From NCBI GenBank assembly GCA_050186825.1, contig JBFWYD010000011.1, positions 110,698 to 174,697 of the forward strand: a stretch of 64,000 nucleotides of DNA, in the 5' to 3' direction. The notes below the pieces were generated by a model that was not told the origin of the DNA, did no database searches, and saw nothing but the letters and a program-made list of their open reading frames with translations. The translations under genes were made by a program, and so were the position numbers. This stretch comes from NORP233 sp050186825 (GTDB lineage Bacteria; Planctomycetota; J058). Positions 35,412-44,479 of the stretch are shown here, piece by piece; the stretch's first letter is position 1; each line of letters opens with the position of its first letter.

Positions 35412-36956
35412 ATGGGCCGGCACGACGACTACGAGGACGAGTTCTACGACGACGAGGAGCTGCTGGAGGAGGACTCCCTGGCGCTGCGCGAGCGGCTGCG
35501 GCGCAAGGTGGTCGCGGTGTTCGGGACCAGCTACGGGATCTCGCTCCTGGTGCACGGGGCGGTGCTCCTGATCCTGGCCTCGATCGTGATCGCGGGCGCG
35601 CCCGCCGAGCGGGAGGCGAAGGTGCTGACGAACATCGAGCGGCGGATCGATCCGGTGGACCCCGAGATCAAGACGGCGCTCAAGAAGACTCCGGAGATCC
35701 CGATCCCCGACGACAACAAGGTGCCGCGGGTGAACTTCGACGACCCGGTGGTCCAGGAGGTCCCCAAGGGCGAGCCCGACAACGCCACGGACCGCAACCT
35801 CGAGCGCAAGTCGGTGGAGACCGCGATCGGGGTCGGCGCGACCGGCGGGGCCGGCGCCTGGGGCGATCCGCGCGCGGCGCGGCGGGCGTCGTTCATGGGC
35901 CGGTGCGGGACACCTGCCTACGAGGCGGCCCCGCGGGCGGCGCTCGACTGGCTCAAGCGGCACCAGTCGCCCGACGGCCACTGGGACGCCGACGGCTGGG
36001 AGGGGCGCTGCGGCCGAGGCGGCTGCAAGGGCCCGGGCCACGCGCAGGGGATGGGCGGCGTCGACCCCGGCCTGACCGCGCTCTCGGTGCTGGCCTTCAC
36101 CGGCTACGGGATCACGCACCGCCACGGCGAGTTCAAGCTGACCGTGGAGAAGGCGCGCCGCTGGCTGTGCCGGCTCCAGCGCGACGACGGCTCGATCGGC
36201 TACGCCGAGGGGGGCCAGCACGCGGGGATGTACAACCACGCGATCGCGACCATGGCCCTGGCCGAGCTGTTCGGGACCACCCGCGACTTCACGCTCCGCC
36301 GCCCCGTGCAGCGCGCGGTGGACTTCTGCCTCAAGGCCCAGAACCCGAACCTCGGCTGGCGCTACCGCGTGCGCAGCGGCGCCAACGACACCTCGGTCAC
36401 CGGCTGGATGGTGCTCGCGCTCAAGGCGGCGCGCGTGGCCGGGATCGAGGTCTCGGACGAGGTCTTCGCCGGGGCCAAGCGCTGGTTCGACCGCGCCACC
36501 AACAGCGCCGGCGAGGCGGGCTACACCGGTCCGGACGGCTCCTCGGCGGTGCTCCCCGAGAACGACGGCAAGTTCGAGGGCGTGCCGACCATGACCGCGG
36601 TGGCCGTGGTGTGCCGGATCTTCACGGGCGAGCGGACCACCAGCGAGTCCGTGCGCAAGGGCGCCCGCCAGCTCGCGACGGCGCTCCCCGCCTGGCAGAC
36701 CCGGCGGACCAACTTCTACTACTGGTACTACGGCACCTACGCCATGTATCAGGTGGACGGGCGGGCCTGGAAGGACTGGGAGAGGGCCATGCTGTCCGCC
36801 CTCGTCCCTCACCAGCGCAACGGCGGCTGCGAGCACGGCTCGTGGGACCCCGTCGGCGAGTGGTGCGCGGCCGGGGGCCGGGTCTACGCGACCGCGATCA
36901 ACGCCCTGACCCTCGAGATCCACTACCGCTACGCCCGTCAGACCGCCAAGGGCTGA
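35412..36956 (+). CDS. Membrane-anchored squalene-cyclase/prenyltransferase-fold protein (second copy)
   Basis: 514 residues from ATG 35412, preceded by AAGGAG; upstream in-frame codons to 35241 lack a ribosome site. Layout mirrors the protein at 32969: acidic N-terminus (DDYEDEFYDDEELLEED), one membrane helix (GISLLVHGAVLLILASIVIAG), linker, then toroid repeats with partial QW motifs (LDWLKRHQSPDGHWD, WLCRLQRDDGSIGY, CLKAQNPNLGWRY). Shared blocks such as NDTSVTGWMVLA and NFYYWYYGTYAM show that the two are recent paralogues. An added Cys-rich loop (GRCGRGGCKGPGHAQG) distinguishes this copy. No DxDD motif is seen. A strong terminator follows. Confidence 0.85.
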   Translation: MGRHDDYEDEFYDDEELLEEDSLALRERLRRKVVAVFGTSYGISLLVHGAVLLILASIVIAGAPAEREAKVLTNIERRIDPVDPEIKTALKKTPEIPIPDDNKVPRVNFDDPVVQEVPKGEPDNATDRNLERKSVETAIGVGATGGAGAWGDPRAARRASFMGRCGTPAYEAAPRAALDWLKRHQSPDGHWDADGWEGRCGRGGCKGPGHAQGMGGVDPGLTALSVLAFTGYGITHRHGEFKLTVEKARRWLCRLQRDDGSIGYAEGGQHAGMYNHAIATMALAELFGTTRDFTLRRPVQRAVDFCLKAQNPNLGWRYRVRSGANDTSVTGWMVLALKAARVAGIEVSDEVFAGAKRWFDRATNSAGEAGYTGPDGSSAVLPENDGKFEGVPTMTAVAVVCRIFTGERTTSESVRKGARQLATALPAWQTRRTNFYYWYYGTYAMYQVDGRAWKDWERAMLSALVPHQRNGGCEHGSWDPVGEWCAAGGRVYATAINALTLEIHYRYARQTAKG

Positions 36957-36980
36957 GGCCCGGGGCGCGGGGGTCCAAGG

Positions 36981-37014
36981 GCGGCCGGGGCGAAGGCCCC
37001 GGCCGCTCTTTTTT
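36981..37014 (+). terminator. Intrinsic terminator
   Basis: GCGGCCGGGGC-gaa-GGCCCCGGCCGC stem followed by ctctttttt, 25 bases after the cyclase-fold gene. This is the most canonical rho-independent terminator in the window. Confidence 0.88.
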
Positions 37015-37094
37015 CCATCCGCCATCCTCCAGCCCGGGACCCTGCCCCGGGCCGAATCGGGCCTGGAGTGCGAAGACCTCCGCAACCGACGTGG

Positions 37095-37123
37095 TTGACG
37101 CCCCCACTCGCAAGGTGTAGCTT
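37095..37123 (+). promoter_or_regulatory. Sigma-70-type promoter of the coiled-coil/actin-like operon
   Basis: TTGACG (37095-37100) and TAGCTT (37118-37123) are separated by 17 bases, 40 bases before ATG 37164 and after a strong terminator, so the coiled-coil and actin-like genes form an independent transcription unit. Confidence 0.65.
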
Positions 37124-37163
37124 CGGTCTACCTTTACGTGGCCTGCGGGTCGGGAAAGGCCCT

Positions 37164-38423
37164 ATGGATCCAGACCTCAAGCGCGAAGTGCTCGACGTCC
37201 GCAAGGTCATCGAAAAGAGCACCAGCAAGGTCAGCCTCCGCGACCTGGAGAAGAAGGGCTTTCGCCAGGTCAAGGTCCTCCGGGCCGGAGACATCAACCA
37301 GCTGATCTTCAAGGCCGTGCAGAACGTCCTCGCCAAGCAGCCCCGCGGGGCGGGCATGAGCGAGGAGGAGCGCGAGCAGATCGTCAAGGAGGCCCGCGCC
37401 GAGCTCGACCACCAGCTCGCCGAGAAGCGGGCCCTGATGCAGCAGGGCCAGGAGCTCGAGGCCAAGCACGCCCAGATCGAGCAGGCGCACCAGAACCTCC
37501 AGGCCAAGCTGGCCGAGGTCAACGCGCAGCTGGCGAACGAGCGCAAGGCCATCCTGCTCGAGAAGCAGCAGATGGAGCGCGACAAGCAGTCGCTGATGGA
37601 GCGCAGCCTCGAGGGCCAGAAGACGGCCGCGGCCAACTACGAGGGCCAGATCGAGGACCTGCGCGCGCGCCTGCAGCGGGCCGAGGCCGCCGTGAGCGAC
37701 GCCCAGCGCAGCGCCGCCGGCAACTACGAGGGCCAGCTCGACGACCTGCGCGAGCGCCTCCAGAAGGCCGAGGCCGCCGCGCGCGACGCCGTGCCCCGCG
37801 AGGAGCACGACCAGGTGCGCAAGCGCCTCAACACCCAGGTCGACGACCTCCAGGAGGACTGCGACCGCTACCGCCGCCAGATCCGCCAGCTCGAGGAGGA
37901 GGGCGACGACCAGCTCAAGAAGCTCAAGCGGGAGCGGGTCGAGCTCGAGGAGGCCGAGGCGCGCGCGTCGAGCCGCGTCCGCTCGCTCGAGGAAGAGGTC
38001 GAGCGGCTCAAGAAGGAGCTCGAGGAGGGCGGCGGCAAGGGCGGCGGCCTCCACGACGCCGAGCTGCAGCGCCTGCGCATGGAGATGGAGCAGCGCTCCG
38101 CCCGCATGCAGGACATGATGGCCGGGATCGCCAACAGCCTGGTCGAGGCCCGCAAGGGCGGCGGCGGGGGCGGCGGCGGCGGCAACATCGACCTCTCGGC
38201 CCAGCTCGACGCCCTGCAGCGCAACATCTCTGCGAGCATTCGCAAGGCGACCGGCGCCGGGCGCGACGACTTCGACCTCACGGCCGAGCAGGCCGCGGCC
38301 CTATTCGCCGCGCAGGACACGGTCAACCTCGAGACGAACATCACCGACGTCGAGGTCAAGGAGCAGAAGGCCTCTGGCGTCAACTCGAAGCTTGCTAAAC
38401 TCCGCAACCTTCGGAACCAGTAG
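37164..38423 (+). CDS. Long coiled-coil protein
   Basis: 419 residues from ATG 37164, behind GGGAAAGG. A short N-terminal domain (MDPDLKREVLDVRKVIEK, KGFRQVKVLRAGDINQLIFK) may be a globular head. Residues about 100-330 are an almost continuous heptad-rich coiled coil (QQMERDKQSLMERSLEGQK, EEEVERLKKELEEGG) that includes a twice-repeated NYEGQ(I/L)(E/D)DLR motif. A Gly-rich hinge (GGGGGGGGGN) leads to a C-terminal segment (LDALQRNISASIRKATG). No membrane helix. Ninety-one bases upstream of an actin-like gene, so it is a good candidate adaptor, anchor or nucleator for that filament. Family not recognised. Confidence 0.8.
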   Translation: MDPDLKREVLDVRKVIEKSTSKVSLRDLEKKGFRQVKVLRAGDINQLIFKAVQNVLAKQPRGAGMSEEEREQIVKEARAELDHQLAEKRALMQQGQELEAKHAQIEQAHQNLQAKLAEVNAQLANERKAILLEKQQMERDKQSLMERSLEGQKTAAANYEGQIEDLRARLQRAEAAVSDAQRSAAGNYEGQLDDLRERLQKAEAAARDAVPREEHDQVRKRLNTQVDDLQEDCDRYRRQIRQLEEEGDDQLKKLKRERVELEEAEARASSRVRSLEEEVERLKKELEEGGGKGGGLHDAELQRLRMEMEQRSARMQDMMAGIANSLVEARKGGGGGGGGGNIDLSAQLDALQRNISASIRKATGAGRDDFDLTAEQAAALFAAQDTVNLETNITDVEVKEQKASGVNSKLAKLRNLRNQ

Positions 38424-38514
38424 TAGGCGGGTCGACCCTCTCTTGAGGGCAGCCTCATGGTCCCCCGTGGGGGACCGCCAGACACTCACCAGCTAAGACG
38501 GAATCAGGAAGGGT

Positions 38515-39585
38515 ATGACCGACAAGCCCAGCATCGACTTCGGCAGCGCAGCCTCCCCGCGGGCTTCGAGCGCGGGCCCGAAGCTCCGCCCCGGCAAGGG
38601 CCTCGACGTGGGGACGGCGAACCTGCTCTCCGCCGTCCAGGACTACAACGACAACGTCATCATCAAGGTCCAGCGAAACGCGTTCATCGACATCGAGCAG
38701 AACGACTTCACGCGCAACATGCTCACCAAGATGGGCGTGCAGTACGTGGTGCTGAACAACAAGATGATCGTGATCGGCGACCCCGCCTTCGACCTCGCGA
38801 ACATCTACAACCGCGAGACGCGGCGCCCGATGGCCGACGGCATGATCAGCCCCAAGGAGGCCGACGCGCTGCCGATCGAGAAGCTGCTGATCGATCGCCT
38901 GCTCGGCGCGCCGATCCTCCCGAACGAGGTCGTCTACTACTCGGTCCCGGCCGACCCGATCGACTTCGAGATGAACGTCATCTACCACAAGGGCATCTTC
39001 AACGACCTGCTGCGCAAGCTCGGCTACGCCCCCAAGGACATCCTCGAGGGTCACTGCATCGTGTTCGCCGAGCTCGACGAGGACGACTTCACGGGCATCG
39101 GCATCAGCTGCGGCGGCGGCATGTTCAACATCTGCGTCTCCTACAAGACGCTGCCCGCCCTCAGCTTCGCGACCGCGCGCGGCGGCGACTGGATCGACCG
39201 CAACGTGGCCAAGGTGCTGGGCATCAAGGCCAGCCGCGCCACGGCGCTCAAGGAGAAGGGCGTCGACCTGCGCAACCCGCGCACGCGCGAGGAGCAGGCG
39301 ATCGACCTCTACTACCGCGAGCTGATCCGCTACACGCTGAACGAGATCAAGAACCGCTTCGAGACCTCGGAGAACATGCCCCAGTTCCCGGACCCGGTCG
39401 ACATCGTGTTCGCGGGCGGGACCAGCAAGATCGGCGGCTTCATCGACGTCGTGCGCGACGAGTTCAGCCGCATGCAGTTCCCGATCCCGATCAAGGAGAT
39501 CCGCCGCGCGGACGACCCGCTGACCTCGTGCGCCCGCGGCGCGCTGGTCGCGGCGGCCGCCGACCCCGACAACCCCATGGAGTAG
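38515..39585 (+). CDS. Actin-like ATPase (ParM/MreB/Hsp70 fold)
   Basis: 356 residues. All three actin-superfamily nucleotide motifs can be placed: phosphate-1 GLDVGTANLLSA (29-40), phosphate-2 GIGISCGGGMFNICVS and adenosine-binding DIVFAGGTSKIGGFIDV. The connect-like helix KNRFETSENM precedes the last. Length fits bacterial actins, but the sequence is unlike canonical MreB (no membrane-insertion loop obvious) or plasmid ParM. Co-transcribed with a coiled-coil protein from the promoter at 37095, it may form a filament for positioning, shape or motility. It is followed by a triple 15-bp repeat and a hairpin terminator. Confidence 0.85.
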   Translation: MTDKPSIDFGSAASPRASSAGPKLRPGKGLDVGTANLLSAVQDYNDNVIIKVQRNAFIDIEQNDFTRNMLTKMGVQYVVLNNKMIVIGDPAFDLANIYNRETRRPMADGMISPKEADALPIEKLLIDRLLGAPILPNEVVYYSVPADPIDFEMNVIYHKGIFNDLLRKLGYAPKDILEGHCIVFAELDEDDFTGIGISCGGGMFNICVSYKTLPALSFATARGGDWIDRNVAKVLGIKASRATALKEKGVDLRNPRTREEQAIDLYYRELIRYTLNEIKNRFETSENMPQFPDPVDIVFAGGTSKIGGFIDVVRDEFSRMQFPIPIKEIRRADDPLTSCARGALVAAAADPDNPME

Positions 39586-39616
39586 GGGCCCATGGAGTAG
39601 GGGCCGATGGAATAGG
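39573..39616 (+). repeat. 15-bp tandem triplication of the last codons and stop
   Basis: ATGGAGTAG occurs at 39577 and 39592 and as ATGGAATAG at 39607, each framed by ggggcc. The first copy contains the genuine stop of the actin-like gene. Replication slippage at the gene end is likely. Confidence 0.85.
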
Positions 39617-39640
39617 CGTCGAGGGATCGATCGATCGAGG

Positions 39641-39670
39641 AGGACCCCGGGCTCGCCCCGGGGTCCTTTC
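39641..39670 (+). terminator. Hairpin terminator
   Basis: AGGACCCCGGG-ctcg-CCCCGGGGTCCT followed by ttcgctt. The stem is strong but the T-tract is short; it sits 55 bases after the actin-like gene. Confidence 0.7.
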
Positions 39671-39777
39671 GCTTCCGGAACGCCAGGCCGCCCGAAGCGG
39701 AGAAGAACGCCGAGGTGCGGTTGAGGAGGCCGAGCTCCGACCATCGTGGGCGGGTCGAGGGGGCTCCTCGGAGAGGG

Positions 39778-39870
39778 ATGAACGCCAAGCCGCCAAGCCG
39801 AAAGGATCGGGCCCTGGGATCTGCACCGTAGGACGCCAAGGCAGAGGAGACGCCAAGGTGCGGTTGAGGG
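39778..39870 (+). repeat. Dispersed CCAAG-ladder repeat
   Basis: Reads atgaacgccaagccgccaag then gatcgggccctgggatctgcaccgtaggacgccaaggcag. A close relative is found at 41326-41420 (same order: aacgccaag, gatcggg, gtctgcaccgtag). With the terminator and microsatellite it fills the 321-base gap at 39586-39906. Noncoding. Confidence 0.65.
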
Positions 39871-39906
39871 CGGCTGGAGGGTGCTCCGATCACGAGGTCG
39901 GGTCGA

Positions 39907-41202
<1,296 letters not shown>

Positions 41203-41325
41203 GCGCAGCGACTGCTCGAGTCCGAGTCCGAGAGATGGTCCGGAGTGCCCGTGCCCGCCCGGGCAGCAGCCGAGGCGAGAAGGCGCAGAGGACGCGAAGG
41301 GCGGGTCGAGCGAGGCCTCGGAGGA

Positions 41326-41540
41326 ATGAACGCCAAGTCGCCAAGACGAGAGGATCGGGTCGTGGGGTCTGCACCGTAGAACGCAAAGGCCGAGGAGAGC
41401 GCGAAGATCGGGTTGGTATCCCCGGAGTGGAGCCCTCACTGAGGCCGGGTTGGGCGGCCCCTCGAGAGAGCGACCAAGGGGACTTCGAAACCTGGACGCG
41501 AAGGTGCAGAGGACACCAAGGGCGGGCTGCGCTGCACCTG
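41326..41540 (+). repeat. Dispersed CCAAG-ladder repeat
   Basis: Contains aatgaacgccaagtcgccaa, gatcgggtcgtggggtctgc and later gacgcgaaggtgcagaggac, related to 39778-39870 and to the ladders at 57502 and 62633. First part of an 820-base gene-free region (41203-42022) made almost entirely of repeats. Confidence 0.6.
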
Positions 41541-41546
41541 ACATGT

Positions 41547-41632
41547 GAGTCCGAGACCGAGCCCGAGGGCGGGTCCGAGACCGAGTCCGAGACCGAGGCC
41601 GAGGCCGAGACCGATTCCGATTCCGAGCTTGC
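41547..41632 (+). repeat. GAGNCC hexamer tract
   Basis: About 85 bases of degenerate gagtcc/gagacc/gaggcc hexamers, reverse-complement of the tcggNc tracts at 57066, 57725 and the same strand as 62461. It directly precedes a copy of the roughly 390-bp dispersed unit, as it does (inverted) at 57066-57121. Confidence 0.75.
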
Positions 41633-41640
41633 GCGGGGGA

Positions 41641-41985
41641 CGAACCGCCTCCGGGCTCGAAGTCGCGCCTTCGCCCGATCGGGTGCCCTCTGCGTGCCTC
41701 TGCGATCTCCGCGCGAAGTCACTCGCTCTCGCAGGACATCGCGGCTTCGACTGCACGACGACGCCTCGTCGTCCGACGGAGCCGGAATCCGAGCCCGAGT
41801 GGTGAGGGACTACGAGAGCGTGGATACCCAGCGCAGAGCTCGCAGAGGCACGCAGAGGGCCCCAGGACCCGCGCAGGCGCGACTCCGCGGCCGGGATCGC
41901 TTCCGAGACCGGCGCAGAGCTGCGCCTCGCGCGGGCGAACGGCTCGAGGCGAGGGGTCGTGCAAGGGCACGGGCACGGGCAGGGA
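41641..41985 (+). repeat. Dispersed unit B, copy 1
   Basis: Includes ctcgaagtcgcgccttcgcc, gatcgggtgccctctgcgtg and cctcgtcgtccgacggag, and ends in gggcacgggcacggg. The complement of 56668-57055 matches it over its whole length with the same landmark order. A partial copy lies at 62163-62262. Short open frames through it are not conserved between copies, so it is probably noncoding. Confidence 0.8.
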
Positions 41986-42022
41986 GAGCCTCGCTCTCAG
42001 CTCGAGCGGTGACCGCCGTGCC

Positions 42023-44272
42023 TCAGGGCAGGGGCCAGCCCAGGCGGCGCCAGAGCTCGCGCCACTCGGTGCCCATGTTGTCGTCGGTGATCACCCGCGC
42101 GTTGCCGACGCGCTGGTAGAGCGAGGCCTTGGGCTCGAGGGCGTAGCCGATCTCCTCACCCCAGGCGTCCTTGCGGCGCTCGTAGGCGTCGAGGATCCCG
42201 AGCACCTCGTCGAGGCGCTTGCCGCCGTCGGACTCGTCCACCACCGGCTTGCCGTCGATGCGGTAGGCGAGCAGGACCTTGCGCCAGCGCTCGCGGTCGG
42301 GCACGAGCGGGTCGTTGCTCGCGATCACGAAGTTCATGAGGCGCGCCACGTGCGGGAAGGCCTCGCAGGCGGTGCGCTGCACGGCGTGGCTGCTGGTCGA
42401 GTTGTAGATCACGATCCCGCCCGGGGCGAGGTGCCGGCGCAGGTCCTGGAGGAAGTCCAGCGAGAGCAGGTTCGTCGCGTGCCCCCGCCAGTGGAAGGTC
42501 GTGTTCATCACGATCGCGTCGAAGCGCTCGTCGGGGTGACGGCGCAGCCAGCGCCGGCCGTCGTCGATCACCAGCTTGAACTTCGGGTTCTGGAGCAGGC
42601 TCGCGACCACGGCGTGCTTCGAGATCAGCTCCAGGTAGCCGGGGTTGATCTCGATGCTCGTGAGCGACTCGACCGTGGGGTGGTTCACCATCACCTGCGC
42701 CCACGACCCGGAGCTGAGCCCGACCTCGAGCACGCGTTTGGGCCCGGGGTGCAGCGCGCTGACCGCGTAGCAGCGCACGATCCCGTTCTGGTCGTCCTGG
42801 AGGTCGACGCTGTAGACGCCGTCGTAGGCCCCGCCGCCCCAGATCTCGCCGTTCTCGCGGACCGTGATCACCCCGCTCTTGTTCTCCACCACGTACGCGA
42901 AGCGCTCGCCCTCGTCGCAGCCGTGGCGCTGGAGCCGCTCCCAGAAGCGGTCGAACAAGACCGGCGTGGTCAGGAGGGCGGCCCCGCTCAGGGCGAGCGC
43001 CAGGGCCACCGGCCCGCGCCGCGCGCCCGCGCGCATGAGAACGGCCACGCCGACCCCCAGGCCCAGGAGCGCCAGGAGCACCGAGGCGTCGCGCAGGGGC
43101 AGGCGGTCCATCAGCACGAAGCCGGTCAGCAGGCTGCCGCTGGTCGAGCCGGCGATGTTCGCCAGGTAGAGGTAGCTGACCCGCTCGCCCGCGCCGCGCG
43201 TGGGCGGCACGGCCGCGTGGGCCACCAGCGGCAGGATCGCGCCCAGGAGCCCGGCCGCGACCGCGACCGGGATCAGCAAGGCGCCGAGCGCCACGTGGCG
43301 CACGCCGAAGGAGACCAGCGGCGCGACCAGGAAGCCGACCGCGTTGGCGAGGAGCACGAACCAGCCCAGGGCGTGCAGGGCCACCCCGCCCGCGCTGCAG
43401 AAGCGCCGGGCCGCGGCCGAGCCGACCGCGATCCCCGCCAGGTAGCTGCCGAGCAGGAGCGCGAAGCTCGCGGCCAGGCTGGCCCACGCGAAGCTGAACA
43501 CGCGGAACCACAGGATCTCGTAGGAGAGCGAGATGAACCCGCCCAGCCCGCTCAACAGGAGCGCCATCCCGAAGGGCAGCGCGGTGGCCGCGGTGTGCAC
43601 CTCGTCGGGCCCCTGCGGCTCCTCGTCCGGGGCGGCCGCGGCATCGAGGACGGGGGCGCGGTCGAGGCGCCAGGCCACGAGCGCGCCCACGGCCACCACC
43701 GCGTTCAGGGCGGCGGCCAGGGTCACCACCCCGCGCTGGCCGAGGACCACGAACAGCAGCAGCGCGGCCGCGAAGCAGGCCGCGGCCGAGCCGAGGGTGT
43801 TCACGAAGTAGAGCAGGCCCACCGAGCGGCCCACGTTCCCGGTGCGCCGGACGAGGTACTCGACCAGCAGCGGGAGGGTGGCGCCCATCAGGAAGGTCGG
43901 GAGGACCACCAGCGCGAAGGTCACCACGCCCGTGGCCAGGGTCGAGAGCCCGAGCGTCCAGCTCCCCACCCAGTCGAAGAAGGCCAGCGAGCAGAGCCCG
44001 AAGCCGCCGATCCCCAGCTCCACCAGCGCGAACAGGAGCAGGAGCGGCGCGCTGCGGCGCGCCGAGACCCAGCCGCCGACCAGGCTCCCCAGCCCGAGGC
44101 CGAGCATGAAGGCGGCCACGATCACGGTCACGGACTCGACGTTGATCCCGTAGATCGCGAACAGCGAGCGCTGCCAGATCAACTGGTAGACGAGGGCCGG
44201 GAAGCCCGAGAGGAAGAAGAAGGCCGCGAGCAGCGGCAGCGGCAGCGAGCGCTTCGACGGAGTGGCGTCCAT
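42023..44272 (-). CDS. Fused MFS-like membrane domain and spermidine-synthase-like domain
   Basis: 749 residues. The N-terminal 430 or so have about 10-12 helices beginning LLAAFFFLSGFPALVYQLIW, the usual opening of the fused MFS/spermidine synthase family, with MLGLGLGSLVGGWVSAR and PTFLMGATLPLLVEYL further on. Residues about 480-749 are an aminopropyltransferase-like Rossmann domain: VLEVGLSSGSWAQVM, SIEINPGYLELI, VIDDGRRWLRRHP and HLAPGGIVIYNST. The catalytic Asp segment (usually IIxDxxDP) reads AIVMNTTFHWRG, so classical spermidine synthesis is doubtful. The family is common in Planctomycetota and related phyla and its true substrate is unknown. Confidence 0.87.
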   Translation of the reverse strand: MDATPSKRSLPLPLLAAFFFLSGFPALVYQLIWQRSLFAIYGINVESVTVIVAAFMLGLGLGSLVGGWVSARRSAPLLLLFALVELGIGGFGLCSLAFFDWVGSWTLGLSTLATGVVTFALVVLPTFLMGATLPLLVEYLVRRTGNVGRSVGLLYFVNTLGSAAACFAAALLLFVVLGQRGVVTLAAALNAVVAVGALVAWRLDRAPVLDAAAAPDEEPQGPDEVHTAATALPFGMALLLSGLGGFISLSYEILWFRVFSFAWASLAASFALLLGSYLAGIAVGSAAARRFCSAGGVALHALGWFVLLANAVGFLVAPLVSFGVRHVALGALLIPVAVAAGLLGAILPLVAHAAVPPTRGAGERVSYLYLANIAGSTSGSLLTGFVLMDRLPLRDASVLLALLGLGVGVAVLMRAGARRGPVALALALSGAALLTTPVLFDRFWERLQRHGCDEGERFAYVVENKSGVITVRENGEIWGGGAYDGVYSVDLQDDQNGIVRCYAVSALHPGPKRVLEVGLSSGSWAQVMVNHPTVESLTSIEINPGYLELISKHAVVASLLQNPKFKLVIDDGRRWLRRHPDERFDAIVMNTTFHWRGHATNLLSLDFLQDLRRHLAPGGIVIYNSTSSHAVQRTACEAFPHVARLMNFVIASNDPLVPDRERWRKVLLAYRIDGKPVVDESDGGKRLDEVLGILDAYERRKDAWGEEIGYALEPKASLYQRVGNARVITDDNMGTEWRELWRRLGWPLP

Positions 44273-44348
44273 GGGGGGCGGGATCCTACCCGCGGGGCGG
44301 GAAGGGGAGTCACAGCGTCAGCCGCTCGATTGGCTGCCAGCTACCTCC

Positions 44349-44390
44349 GTGCTCGTGCGTGCTCGTGCTCGTGCTCGTGATCGTGATCGT
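44349..44390 (+). repeat. GTGCTC hexamer tract
   Basis: Repeats of gtgctc/gtgatc between two minus-strand genes in a 207-base gap. It resembles the cgagcg tract near 2350 on the other strand. Confidence 0.7.
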
Positions 44391-44479
44391 CGGCGTGAGC
44401 GCGACCACGAGTCCGCCCACGAGCACGAGGGACCCGATCGAGTCGACCGGGCAGCAGGGTCAGGGCGCAGGGCGCCAGC

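Noticed and set aside
37164..39585. A ParMRC plasmid partition system.
   Set aside because: The partner is a long coiled-coil protein rather than a small DNA-binding ParR, no iteron-like parC precedes it, and no plasmid genes are nearby.
41641..41985. Protein-coding gene in unit B.
   Set aside because: Short frames in the three copies are not conserved with each other, indels break them, and products are low-complexity Arg/Ser sequences.
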